NCBI RefSeq assembly: GCF_900996235.1 | Contig: NZ_CAAJGM010000207.1 | Location: 1-64,000 of the forward strand | DNA: 64,000 nucleotides | Source: Paraburkholderia sp. BCC1885 | Lineage (GTDB): Bacteria; Pseudomonadota; Gammaproteobacteria; Burkholderiales; Burkholderiaceae | Direction of reading: 5' to 3' | Shown: one piece after another, positions 19,754 through 28,662 of the stretch | How the letters are laid out: every line of letters begins with the position of its first letter | Position numbering within the stretch: position 1 is the first letter of the stretch | Program-made: the position numbers and the translations under genes | Notes under the pieces: generated by a model | Database searches by the model: none | Seen by the model: only the letters and a program-made list of their open reading frames with translations | What the model was told of the DNA's origin: nothing

Positions 19754-21544
19754 CTATGCCTGAAGGACGTAGGTGCCGGGCGCGTCGGCGAGTGCCTGGG
19801 CACCACCGGTTCCCGCCATCGCGGGCGGCGCGACGCGTTTGGCACCCGAATGGGCAGCAAGCCACTCGGTCCACGCGGGCCACCACGAACCTTCCTGCGG
19901 CGTCGCGGTGGCCACCCATGCATCGGGACCGACGCGCAGATCGTCGGCGGCCGTGTGCTTCAGGCTGAAGTGGCGATGGGGATGTCCAGGTTCGCTGACG
20001 ATGCCGGCATTGTGGCCGCCGCTCGCCAGCACGAAGGTGATGTCGGTATCGGACAGATTGTGAATCTTGAACACGGAATGCCACGGCGCGATGTGATCGC
20101 GTTCCGTGCCGACCACGAACATCGGCACGCGGATATTGCGGATCGATACCGGCCGGCCGTCGACCTGATATCGTCCGCAAGCCAGATCGTTGTCGAGAAA
20201 CAGGTGTCGCAGATATTCCGAATGCATGCGATACGGCATACGCGTGGCATCCGCGTTCCATGCCATCAGGTCGATCATCGGCGCGCGTTCGCCGAGCAGA
20301 TAGTCGTGCACGACACGCGACCAGATCAGCTCGTTCGACTGCAGCAGCTGGAACGCACCCGCCATCTGGCTGGCCGCCAGGTAGCCCTGCGACCACATCA
20401 TGCTTTCGAGGAAATAGACTTCGCTGTCGTCTATGAAGAGCTGCAACTCGCCCGGTTCGCTGAAATCCGTTTGCGCGGCGAAGAGCGAAACCGATGCAAG
20501 CCGGTTGTCACCGGCACCCGCCATGGCCGCGGCGGCGATCGACAACAGCGTGCCGCCGAGACAGTAGCCGGTTGCGTGAACCCGCTGGTCCGGCACGATC
20601 GTGGAGATGGCATCGAGCGCCGCCATGACGCCAAGCTGCCGATAGTCGTCGAGGCCCAGATCGCGGTCGTCCGCATCGACGTTGCGCCACGAAATGCAGA
20701 ACACCGTGTGGCCCTGTTCGACCAGATAGCGGATCAGCGAATTGTGCGGCGACAGATCGAGGATGTAGTACTTCATGATCCATGCCGGCACGATTAGCAC
20801 CGGCTCGGCCAACACCTTGGGGGTCGCGGGACTGTATTGAATCAGTTCGATCAGGCGGTTGCGAAACACCACCTTGCCGGGCGTCACGGCGAGATTGCCG
20901 CCTACCTTGAACTGATCGAGCCCGACCGGCGGTTCTCCGTGGGTCTGACGCCGGATATCTTCCAGCGCATTACCCATGCCCTGGGCGATGCTCGCGCCCA
21001 ATGTGGCTGCGGCCCGCTGCGATACCTCGGGATTGGTCGCGAGAAAGTTCGTCGGCGCGACGACGTCGAGCCACTGGCGAGCGCCGAACGACACGACGTC
21101 CTCGTGATGCCGCGTGGTGCCGGGCACACCGCGTGTGGCCGCGTTCCACCATTGCTCGGTCAACAGGAAGGTCTGCTGCCAGAACCGGTATGGCTCGGTT
21201 CGCCACACCTCGGCGCGGAAACGTTCGTCCGCAGGCAACGGTTCGGCGAGTGGCGGGCGGTAATCGCCGCGGGCGGCTCCAGCCACGTAGCCTGCAATGC
21301 GTTTTACGCCCTGAATGCCAAGCGCTGCAAGTTCGAGCTGTTTACCAGGAGCAGCCGCGAGGTGGATAAGCCAGTCGGCCCAGGCTAGCGCGAGTGCAGC
21401 GGGAGACAGTCCGCCGCTCAGGCGGGCAATGAAGGCTTCTTTGGCGTGATCCAAAGCGCGGAACGATTCAGACGACGCGGGAACGGCTGGCGCATTCGGA
21501 GCGGTTTGAACCGCGGCGGAAACGGGGGTGAAGCGGGTGTTCAT
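19754..21544 (-). CDS. phaC: Class I poly(3-hydroxyalkanoate) synthase
   Basis: 596 residues, class I length. Polymerises R-3-hydroxyacyl-CoA into PHA granules. N-terminal PhaC domain followed by the alpha/beta hydrolase core with lipase-like box GYCLGG (nucleophile C328), D483 (TERDHIAP) and H511 (GGHNAG). Start at 21544 has GAGGAA upstream; the longer reading to 21628 does not. First gene of an operon with MaoC-Pta, AckA and FabI rather than the usual phaAB, so carbon and reductant can be split between storage and acetate. FNR promoter about 200 bp upstream. Confidence 0.93.
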   Translation of the reverse strand: MNTRFTPVSAAVQTAPNAPAVPASSESFRALDHAKEAFIARLSGGLSPAALALAWADWLIHLAAAPGKQLELAALGIQGVKRIAGYVAGAARGDYRPPLAEPLPADERFRAEVWRTEPYRFWQQTFLLTEQWWNAATRGVPGTTRHHEDVVSFGARQWLDVVAPTNFLATNPEVSQRAAATLGASIAQGMGNALEDIRRQTHGEPPVGLDQFKVGGNLAVTPGKVVFRNRLIELIQYSPATPKVLAEPVLIVPAWIMKYYILDLSPHNSLIRYLVEQGHTVFCISWRNVDADDRDLGLDDYRQLGVMAALDAISTIVPDQRVHATGYCLGGTLLSIAAAAMAGAGDNRLASVSLFAAQTDFSEPGELQLFIDDSEVYFLESMMWSQGYLAASQMAGAFQLLQSNELIWSRVVHDYLLGERAPMIDLMAWNADATRMPYRMHSEYLRHLFLDNDLACGRYQVDGRPVSIRNIRVPMFVVGTERDHIAPWHSVFKIHNLSDTDITFVLASGGHNAGIVSEPGHPHRHFSLKHTAADDLRVGPDAWVATATPQEGSWWPAWTEWLAAHSGAKRVAPPAMAGTGGAQALADAPGTYVLQA

Positions 21545-21717
21545 CTGGGATTCCTCGGCATAGGTTGGCGCGTCGCGTGATGCGGCCTGGCTATTTGCGG
21601 AACCCAGTGAACGGGCCGGCGGGGACACCGGCAGAAGCTGTTCGACCTGTGCAAATCACAACGCCTGGGCCGGTTTCCGAGCCCCGTTGTGCGGGGCAGC
21701 AAACATGGCACCAGACG

Positions 21718-21769
21718 ACTGTAGCTGCCGGATCACTGGCTGCGGTTGATCTGGGTCAACCGCAGCCAG
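21718..21769 (-). promoter_or_regulatory. FNR-box promoter of phaC inside a 14-bp inverted repeat
   Basis: TTGAT-CTGG-GTCAA at 21746-21759 lies in a perfect inverted repeat whose arms are 21736-21749 and 21756-21769 (6-nt loop). A TACAGT hexamer (minus strand, 21718-21723) is 32 bp from the box centre. Predicted leader about 165 nt. The hairpin also lies 30 bp past the stop of the PAS kinase gene and could affect read-through. Confidence 0.65.
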
Positions 21770-21798
21770 CGGACATTTTTTAACGCTATGGGGACGTA

Positions 21799-22869
21799 TT
21801 ACGACGACGGCCGGGCGCCGGGTGGAATGCTGATCGCAATGCGAAAACCGCTGCCCGGTGTGGTGTCGATCGAGAGCGTGCCGTTCAGGCGACGCACGCG
21901 CTCGCCCATTCCGAGTAGTCCGAACGACGTCTGTTTCGACAATGCGGTTCGTGCCGCACCGCGACCGTTATCGGCGATGCACAGAACACAGGTCTCGCCG
22001 CGTCTGCCGAACTCGATGGTCACCTTGTCGGCTTGCGCGTGACGGGCCACGTTGGTCAACGATTCCTGGACCATGTGGAAGAGGGCGGCTTCGGCGCCCT
22101 CGCTCAACGTCAGGTGGGCCATCTGGATGCTGGCTTCGACGTCGATCGCATAACGTTGCGCAAAATCGTCGATGAGCCATTCGAGTGCGGCGGCAAAACC
22201 CAATGTCTCCAGAGCGATGGGCCGCAGTCCGGTAGCGATCCGCCGCAACGACACCACGGTGGCGTCGATCAGCCGGTTCATGTCTTCGACGTGAGCCGGA
22301 ATGCGCGCGGAGCCTGTCTCGCCGGCATGGAAATCGGTTTGCAGTTCGGCGAGCGCCATCTTGAGCGCGGTGAGCTGTTGCCCGAGATCGTCGTGAAGCT
22401 CATGCGCGATGCGGGCCTGCTCTTCCTCACGCGCGACCTGGATGTTCGCTGTCAGGCGGCTGATATTTTCGAGCTCGGCGAGACGCTTGCGCTCGGTGAG
22501 GTCCTGAGTGACCTTGGCGAAACCACGCAGCGCGCCCGCTTCATCGCGAATCGCGCTGATGACGACATTGGCCCAGAACGTCGATCCGTCCTTGCGGCGC
22601 CTCCAGCCCTCGTTTTCAGCGCGGCCGTTGGCTGCGGCGAACGTGAGCGCGGCGTCCGGCTCGCTTGCAGCGAGGTCTGTCGGCGTGTGAAAAGTGGAAA
22701 TATGCTGGCCGATGATTTCCTCGGCCTCATAGCCTTTCATCTTTTGCGCGCCGGCGTTCCAGGTCATGACGCGTCCCGATGGATCGAGCATGAAGATCGC
22801 GTAGTCATTGACCGCATCGACGAGTAACCGGAAGCTTTCATCGGTCGGCAAACGTTCAGGCGGCGTCAT
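21799..22869 (-). CDS. PAS-domain sensor histidine kinase (HisKA_3)
   Basis: 356 residues, cytoplasmic. PAS domain at about 10-130 (AIFMLDPSGRVMTWN, GWRRRKDGSTFW), HisKA_3 with HELHDDLGQQL, and a C-terminal HATPase with DNGRG. Its transmitter half is strongly similar to the kinase at 2841-4013, so the two may share response regulators. No response regulator is adjacent, making it an orphan; candidates are the NarL-type protein at 2197-2844 and the receiver at 1642-2073. It is preceded by an FNR box at 23051-23064. Confidence 0.88.
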   Translation of the reverse strand: MTPPERLPTDESFRLLVDAVNDYAIFMLDPSGRVMTWNAGAQKMKGYEAEEIIGQHISTFHTPTDLAASEPDAALTFAAANGRAENEGWRRRKDGSTFWANVVISAIRDEAGALRGFAKVTQDLTERKRLAELENISRLTANIQVAREEEQARIAHELHDDLGQQLTALKMALAELQTDFHAGETGSARIPAHVEDMNRLIDATVVSLRRIATGLRPIALETLGFAAALEWLIDDFAQRYAIDVEASIQMAHLTLSEGAEAALFHMVQESLTNVARHAQADKVTIEFGRRGETCVLCIADNGRGAARTALSKQTSFGLLGMGERVRRLNGTLSIDTTPGSGFRIAISIPPGARPSS

Positions 22870-23021
22870 AGGGCGTGCACGGTGATGGCCTCGTCCCTCG
22901 TTTTTTCAGGGTGAGATGCGGGATTGGTGTGGATGCGAATACCCGACGTGCGGCGGCCCGGGGGCGAGTTCGGTGTTGCGGAAGGCGAACGCGTCGCTTC
23001 ATATGGCCGTTCTTCGACGCA

Positions 23022-23064
23022 ATTATCGGTTGCTTGAACTTGAAGCAACATTGATCCGAATCAA
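23022..23064 (-). promoter_or_regulatory. FNR-box promoter of the second PAS kinase
   Basis: Perfect TTGAT-CCGA-ATCAA at 23051-23064; GATAAT (minus strand, 23022-23027) is 33 bp from the box centre. The rest of the 360-bp gap (22870-23229) holds nothing I can identify. Confidence 0.7.
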
Positions 23065-23229
23065 AATCAACCCCTTGCGAGAAAGGGCTATTGGTGCGAC
23101 GGGAGGTCGTTGCCGTCGAAAGACGCTCCGCAAAGCGACCATCGCTAGCCGCCGTGCGGCGATCAGCAACAGCAGAGCGCCCAGGAGTACGGCACTGGGG
23201 CACACGGAGCATCAAAAGATGGAGCCGGG

Positions 23230-23985
23230 TTAAACGACCCGTACCGTGAGTTTTCGTAGTGCGATCTGATCGAGCGGTTCCACGTGCCGACCACGCACGT
23301 GAATCAATTGCCGCTCTTCGAAGCCAGACAGACATCGGCTTACTGTTTCCAGCGTGAGCCCGAGGAGGCTTCCGATTTCCTGGCGGGTGACGTTCAGGGC
23401 GAAGTCAGGACCGGGATATCCGCGCTCGGCCAGACGTTCGAAGGTCGAGATCAGGAATCCGGCGACGCGCTGTTCCGCGTTTGTACTCGCTAGTGCATAT
23501 GCGGCGCGTTGATGATAGACCAGCGTGCTCGCCATGACACCCAGAAGCTTCTCCCGTAACGCGGGCCGTTGTTGTGCGACATGCATCAGCCTGTCATATG
23601 GCAGGAAGCAGAAAGTCGAATTCTCCAGCGCCACCACGGAAGTGGTATGAATTCCTGCAGCAAGTCCCTCCAGCCCCAGCATGTCGCCGCCCAGATCTAT
23701 CCGTACGATCTGCGAGTTTCCATTATCTGCGGTCACCGACGTTTTGGACGACCCGCGACGAAGCGCGAATACACCGGTAAATGGGGTGCTGACGGTAAAT
23801 AGCACATCTTTCTTTGTGAGGCGCCGCTGTTCCGCAGCAGGTTGCCGCACGTGGGCGTGCGACGCGCTTACGCCCTCGGGAAAGCAGTATCTGTTCACGG
23901 CGCAAAGCGCGCAATGATCGCGTTCTGATACGCGATGACGATTGATGGGGCGGACGGGCTTCATACGATGACGGTTGTAGGGCAT
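23230..23985 (-). CDS. FNR-type oxygen-sensing transcription regulator (second copy)
   Basis: About 251 residues. The cluster C25-x2-C28-x5-C34 and a central Cys at about 126 (FCFLPY) match the FNR [4Fe-4S] ligands; recognition helix E213-x2-S216-R217 matches FNR. Start is uncertain: 23985 and 23964 are ATG, 24024 is TTG, none with a good Shine-Dalgarno. It differs markedly from the FNR-type protein at 867-1649, so it is an old paralogue and not a recent duplicate. An FNR box at 24092-24105 between it and the divergent cytochrome operon may control both, giving autoregulation. Confidence 0.85.
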   Translation of the reverse strand: MPYNRHRMKPVRPINRHRVSERDHCALCAVNRYCFPEGVSASHAHVRQPAAEQRRLTKKDVLFTVSTPFTGVFALRRGSSKTSVTADNGNSQIVRIDLGGDMLGLEGLAAGIHTTSVVALENSTFCFLPYDRLMHVAQQRPALREKLLGVMASTLVYHQRAAYALASTNAEQRVAGFLISTFERLAERGYPGPDFALNVTRQEIGSLLGLTLETVSRCLSGFEERQLIHVRGRHVEPLDQIALRKLTVRVV

Positions 23986-24091
23986 GCCATGTATTTCATC
24001 TGCATGTGTTCGCAGGTCAAGCAATGTCGGAAAGGATACGAAAGCGCTGGTTCGAATGTCAGCAGGTTAGCGAATCACGAGACGCAGAAAA

Positions 24092-24105
24092 TTGATGTAG
24101 ATCAA
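24092..24105. promoter_or_regulatory. FNR box between the FNR-type gene and the oxidase operon
   Basis: Perfect TTGAT-GTAG-ATCAA, about 110 bp from the regulator start and 190 bp from the first cytochrome gene. No hexamer at exactly 31 bp is convincing on either side (TAACCT on the minus strand is the nearest), so the direction of control is undecided. Confidence 0.65.
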
Positions 24106-24293
24106 GAGAATGACCCTACATTCGCGTCGACGTTATGAATTGAATCGATAGTCCCTTAATATCCCTCAACGTTTTTGAAATGGCGCCCATGCCTCCATGA
24201 GCGTTCCTTTTTGGATGCAGTGACTGCCCTATTGCCGCTGCGAAGAACCGCATCATCCGAAGAACAGTATCAACCCGCTAACGGGAGATCCGA

Positions 24294-25001
24294 GTGCGAT
24301 ATCGCTTCAGGTGGCTAGTGGTTTTGCTGGCGATCGCGGCAGGCCATGCGCTGGCCCAGGACCAGAGCGGCGAGCATGCGCCGGACACCATGCAGGCTCG
24401 GGTATTGGCCTGTGCTGCCTGTCATGGCCAGCAGGGGCAGGGAACCGACAACGATTATTTCCCGCGGCTCGCCGGCAAACCGGCCGGCTACCTCTACAAC
24501 CAGCTCGTCGCGTTCCGGGACGGTCACCGCAAGTATCCGCCGATGAACTACCTGCTCGCGTACCTGCCCGACCCATACCTGCGCCAGATCGCCACATACT
24601 TCGCGGCGGAGCGGCCTCCGTTTCCGGCACTGGCCGCATCATCAGCCGGCGTGGATGTGATGGCGAGCGGTCAGAAGCTTGTCACCCTCGGTGATCCGGG
24701 GCGCCACATTCCAGCCTGTGCGAGCTGCCACGGTTCGGCCCTGACAGGGATGGAGCCTGCCATTCCGGGCCTGCTAGGGCTGCACGCGGATTACATCAGC
24801 GCCCAGCTCGGCGCCTGGCGCTATGGCACCCGCACGGCAACCGCGCCCGACTGTATGCAGCAGGTCGCCGTGCGTCTGAGCGACGGCGACGTGACGGCTA
24901 TCGCTGCATGGCTGTCGTCGCGACCCGCGCCGGCCGATCCGGTTCCGGTGCCGCACGGGACGCTGAAGATGCCGCTTGCGTGCGGCAGTGAACCGAAATG
25001 A
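24294..25001 (+). CDS. Periplasmic di-haem cytochrome c (c4-like)
   Basis: 235 residues with a cleavable signal peptide (about 1-21, ending ALA). Two c-type haem sites, CAACH (40-44) and CASCH (142-146), in two repeated domains as in cytochrome c4. Probably carries electrons to the oxidase encoded four genes downstream. Start is GTG 24294 with GGGAG 6-7 nt upstream. It overlaps the tri-haem cytochrome gene by 4 bp. Confidence 0.88.
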   Translation: MRYRFRWLVVLLAIAAGHALAQDQSGEHAPDTMQARVLACAACHGQQGQGTDNDYFPRLAGKPAGYLYNQLVAFRDGHRKYPPMNYLLAYLPDPYLRQIATYFAAERPPFPALAASSAGVDVMASGQKLVTLGDPGRHIPACASCHGSALTGMEPAIPGLLGLHADYISAQLGAWRYGTRTATAPDCMQQVAVRLSDGDVTAIAAWLSSRPAPADPVPVPHGTLKMPLACGSEPK

Positions 25002-26281
25002 GCGGGGTTCGAGTGCGTATCTTTCAGACTATCGGGCGCCGGGCGCTTGCGTCCCTGTGCGTGGCCGCGGTCCTGAGCGCGAGCGCTATCAGCAGTCGGG
25101 CCGCCGGCGCAATTGATGCGAACACGATCGCCCGCGGCGAGTATCTGGCAAGAGCCGGGGACTGCATCGCGTGCCATACGATGCCAGGCGGCAAACTGTT
25201 TGGGGGACAGCGGCCGATGGCTACGCCATTCGGCACCCTGTATTCGCCGAACATTTCTCCAGACAGGCAGACCGGCATCGGCAAATGGAGCGCAGACCAG
25301 TTCTACGCCATGATGCACACCGGTCATTCGTCGGACGGCAGCCTGCTGTATCCGGCCATGCCGTTTGCTGCCTATACGAAGGTCACGCGTGCAGACTCAG
25401 ATGCGATCTTTGCCTATCTGAAGTCGGTGCCACCGGTCAGGCTTGCCAATCGTGCGCATGACATGCGCTTTCCTTATAACAACCGTTCGCTGCTGCTTGG
25501 CTGGCGGACGTTGTATTTCCGTGAGGGGGAGTTCCAGCCTGACACTGCGCAATCCGTCGAATGGAATCGCGGCGCCTATCTGGTTCAGGGCCTCGGCCAC
25601 TGCTCGATGTGCCACACCGCGATCAATGCGCTCGGAGGCAGCTCCGAATCAAAGGCATTCGAAGGCGGGCTCATCCCGATGCAGGCCTGGTATGCCCCGT
25701 CGCTCACCTCCAACAGGGAGGCGGGGCTCGGCGAATGGAGCATTGAAGATATCACCAGTCTGCTGAGAACCGGCGTATCCCGGCGCGGTGCAGTCTACGG
25801 CCCGATGGCCGAGGTCGTGTACGACAGCCTCCAGTATCTTTCCGATGACGATATCCGCTCGATGGCCGTGTATCTGAAGAGCCTGCCGCCGCATGGCGGC
25901 GAAGCCACACCACCTTCCGCGACGGCGAGCGAAGAGAAGGACCGGCTTTTCCCGCCCGGCGGCAAGATCTATGACGCGCAATGCGCGACGTGCCACGGCG
26001 CAAAGGGCCTCGGCAAGTTGCCCGACTTCCCGCCGCTGGCGAACAACCAGTCCATCCAGATGACGTCGTCAGTAAACCCGATCCGGATGGTGCTGAACGG
26101 CGGTTACCCCCCGGGAACCGGCAGAAATCCGCAACCCTACGGCATGCCGCCGTTTGCCCAGTCGCTGTCGGACGAAGAGGTCGCGGCCGTGGTCACGTTC
26201 ATCCGGACCGCGTGGGGCAACCACGGGACGGCCGTTTCAGCACGCGACGTGAGTGAATTGCGCTCCGCGCCGCTTGACTAG
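24998..26281 (+). CDS. Tri-haem cytochrome c (dehydrogenase cytochrome-subunit type)
   Basis: 427 residues, signal peptide about 1-36. Three haem sites: CIACH (56-60), CSMCH (202-206), CATCH (329-333). This architecture is that of the cytochrome c subunit of membrane alcohol, gluconate or aldose dehydrogenases, which pass electrons to quinone or oxidase. No dehydrogenase partner gene is present; it is instead embedded in an oxidase operon, 8 bp before a small membrane subunit. It may feed the oxidase directly from periplasmic dehydrogenases. Confidence 0.88.
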   Translation: MSGVRVRIFQTIGRRALASLCVAAVLSASAISSRAAGAIDANTIARGEYLARAGDCIACHTMPGGKLFGGQRPMATPFGTLYSPNISPDRQTGIGKWSADQFYAMMHTGHSSDGSLLYPAMPFAAYTKVTRADSDAIFAYLKSVPPVRLANRAHDMRFPYNNRSLLLGWRTLYFREGEFQPDTAQSVEWNRGAYLVQGLGHCSMCHTAINALGGSSESKAFEGGLIPMQAWYAPSLTSNREAGLGEWSIEDITSLLRTGVSRRGAVYGPMAEVVYDSLQYLSDDDIRSMAVYLKSLPPHGGEATPPSATASEEKDRLFPPGGKIYDAQCATCHGAKGLGKLPDFPPLANNQSIQMTSSVNPIRMVLNGGYPPGTGRNPQPYGMPPFAQSLSDEEVAAVVTFIRTAWGNHGTAVSARDVSELRSAPLD

Positions 26282-26289
26282 GAATACTC

Positions 26290-26472
26290 ATGAATGATCC
26301 AACGTCACACGATTCTACCTTCGGGGCGTCAGAAGATGAGGACGTCGAGCGAATCGTGCGCAGCGGCCCACGCGGCGCGATCGCTGTCGCCGGGACTGCC
26401 ACCGCGATCGTTATCGCGCTCTGGTTCGCGTTCTATTTTTTCGTGTTTCTGCCTCGTGGTGTTATTCACTGA
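26290..26472 (+). CDS. Small membrane protein, probable oxidase subunit IIa
   Basis: 60 residues with one membrane helix (about 31-54) after a polar acidic N-terminus. Family-B haem-copper oxidases have a single-helix subunit IIa; size, topology and position just before subunit II fit that role. Similarity is structural only. GGA upstream of ATG 26290; 8-bp gaps on both sides. Confidence 0.7.
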   Translation: MNDPTSHDSTFGASEDEDVERIVRSGPRGAIAVAGTATAIVIALWFAFYFFVFLPRGVIH

Positions 26473-26480
26473 GACTATCC

Positions 26481-27050
26481 ATGTCCCTTTCTCCAGTTCC
26501 CGGCCACAAGGATGGCGCAGACGTGGCGGCTCGTGTCGAGTGGCGATGGGCCATGCTGGTGGTCAGTATCATCGCCGTGCTGGTCGCGATGGTCATTTTC
26601 ATCGGCTTGCACTGGGCGATGATGCCGCCGTCCCGTGTCGAAACGGTCAATCCGACCACGTTGCACATCGCAGGCGAATTCATCGAGAGCAACCTTGGCA
26701 GCGCTGTCGAGCCCGACGGGTCGGTTACCGTGCGGATGATCGGCCAGCAATACTCCTTTACGCCGCAATGCATCCTCGTTCCCGCCGGCACTCCGATTAC
26801 CTTTCGCGCGACCAGTGCCGACGACGTGCACGGTCTTTTAATCACAAACACGAATGTCAATTCGATGCTGGTCCCTGGCTACGTCTCGACGTTCAAGACC
26901 ACCTTCGATAAACCGGGAGACCACCTGATGCCGTGTCACGAGTACTGCGGAGTAGGGCACGAAGGAATGTGGGCAAACGTGAAGGTGATCGACAAGGCAA
27001 GCTTTTTCAGGATGGCGTCGAACTCACGGAGGCTCAGCTGTGTTAAATAG
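26481..27050 (+). CDS. Cytochrome c oxidase subunit II (CuA), family B type
   Basis: 189 residues: one N-terminal membrane helix (about 25-48) and a periplasmic cupredoxin domain. CuA ligands are visible: His in DDVHG, then C-H-E-Y-C-x3-H-x2-M. It receives electrons from cytochrome c. The single helix and short length match ba3-type subunit II. The end overlaps subunit I by 11 bp. Confidence 0.9.
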   Translation: MSLSPVPGHKDGADVAARVEWRWAMLVVSIIAVLVAMVIFIGLHWAMMPPSRVETVNPTTLHIAGEFIESNLGSAVEPDGSVTVRMIGQQYSFTPQCILVPAGTPITFRATSADDVHGLLITNTNVNSMLVPGYVSTFKTTFDKPGDHLMPCHEYCGVGHEGMWANVKVIDKASFFRMASNSRRLSCVK

Positions 27051-28662
27051 CAAGCGACTGGTTCTCGCCCACTTCTGGCTGGCATTCGCCGTCTTTGGTC
27101 TGGCGTTGCTGCTCGGCGAATGGCAGATGTACATCCGCAGCCCGCTCCATGCGTGGCTGCAGAATCCGGACCTCTACTACCGCTCGGTGACCGCGCACGG
27201 CTCGGCGATGGGGTATGTCTTTCCGACGCTCATCGCGATGGGATTCGGTTACGCGATCACAGAGCTGGCGCTGAAGAAGCCACTGATCGGTCGCACCTGG
27301 GCGTGGGCCGGCTTCTGGCTCGTGGCGCTCGGGGCAGTCACGGCGATGGTGCCTGTGTCCATGGGGCTGGCATCGGTGCTCTACACCTTCTATCCGCCCA
27401 TGATCGGCAATCCGTTCTACTACATTGGCGTCGTGCTGGTGGTAGTCGGTTCGTGGATATGGGTGGCGCTGATGTCGATCAACCTGCGGGTCTGGAAGCG
27501 CGAAAATCCCGGGTGTCCCGTGCCACTTGCGATGTTTGCGAACGTGGCCGGTTCTTACCTCTGGGGATGGACGGCCATTGGCGCGGCGATCGAGTTGCTG
27601 TTCCAGATCCTGCCGGTGGCACTCGGCTTCAGGTCGACCATCGACGCGGGGCTGGCCCGTGTGTTCTTTTCCTGGACGCTGCACGCGATCGTCTATTTCT
27701 GGTTGATGCCGGCGTACATCGCGTATTACACGATCATTCCCCGGGCGATCGGTGGCCGGCTCTATAGCGATTCGATGGCGCGCATCTCGTTCATCCTGTT
27801 CCTAGTCGGAGCGATGCCGATCGGGATTCACCACCTGTTTGCCGATCCGCAGGTGGGCTCGGGCTTCAAGGTGATCCATTCGGTGTTCACGGCGATCGTC
27901 TCGATTCCTACCTTGCTAACGGTATTCACGATCTGCGCGTCGGCCGAAATCGCCGCCCGTCTGCGCGGAGGAAAAGGCGCGTTCGGCTGGGTCAGGGCGC
28001 TGCCGTGGGACAACCCGATGATGCTCGCTCTGGCGTTTTCGTTCGTGATGCTCGGCTTCGGTGGGGCCGGTGGGATCATCAACATGAGTTATCAGCTGGA
28101 TTCGACGATCCATAACACGCAATGGATTACCGGACATTTTCACCTTATCTTTGCCGGTGCGATTGTCATCATGTACTTCGCGATCGCCTATGATCTGTGG
28201 CCGCACCTGACTGGCAGGGCGCTCACCAGCGTGCGTATGATGAGAACGCAGTTGTGGCTCTGGTTCGTCGGGATGATCGCGACGACGTTTCCCTGGCACT
28301 ACGTCGGTATTCTCGGCATGCCGCGCCGGATGGCCTTCTTCGATTACAGCAACCCCGCGCTCGCGCCTGAGGCTGTGTCCGTAATCATTTCCGTGATCGG
28401 AGGGGCGATGCTCGTGGTGTCGGCTGTACTGTTCTTTATCGTGCTGATCCGCGGACATCTGGGCAGGAAGATCGCCCCGGGCGAATACCGGTTCAGCTCA
28501 CCGATTCACGAAGTCAGGTCCCTGCCGCTCGCGCTCAACGGTCTCGGTCTGTGGGTTGCGCTGATGATCGGACTGACAGTAGCGAACTATGCATTCCCCA
28601 TTGCCAATCTCATGGTGTTGCGGGAAACGTCCGTGCCGGCGATTCGCGTGGGAGCACAATGA
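27040..28662 (+). CDS. Cytochrome c oxidase subunit I, family B (ba3-like)
   Basis: 540 residues, about 13 membrane helices. Reduces O2 to water and pumps protons. Haem and CuB ligands are present: low-spin His in TAHGSAMGY, H-x3-Y in LHAIVYFW (CuB His and cross-linked Tyr), HH in GIHHLF, and H-F-H in TGHFHLIF. The sequence belongs with ba3/family-B rather than aa3 enzymes; this family usually has high oxygen affinity. GTG start 27040 with GGAGG 8 nt upstream. No subunit III gene follows, as is normal for this family. Confidence 0.92.
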   Translation: MLNSKRLVLAHFWLAFAVFGLALLLGEWQMYIRSPLHAWLQNPDLYYRSVTAHGSAMGYVFPTLIAMGFGYAITELALKKPLIGRTWAWAGFWLVALGAVTAMVPVSMGLASVLYTFYPPMIGNPFYYIGVVLVVVGSWIWVALMSINLRVWKRENPGCPVPLAMFANVAGSYLWGWTAIGAAIELLFQILPVALGFRSTIDAGLARVFFSWTLHAIVYFWLMPAYIAYYTIIPRAIGGRLYSDSMARISFILFLVGAMPIGIHHLFADPQVGSGFKVIHSVFTAIVSIPTLLTVFTICASAEIAARLRGGKGAFGWVRALPWDNPMMLALAFSFVMLGFGGAGGIINMSYQLDSTIHNTQWITGHFHLIFAGAIVIMYFAIAYDLWPHLTGRALTSVRMMRTQLWLWFVGMIATTFPWHYVGILGMPRRMAFFDYSNPALAPEAVSVIISVIGGAMLVVSAVLFFIVLIRGHLGRKIAPGEYRFSSPIHEVRSLPLALNGLGLWVALMIGLTVANYAFPIANLMVLRETSVPAIRVGAQ

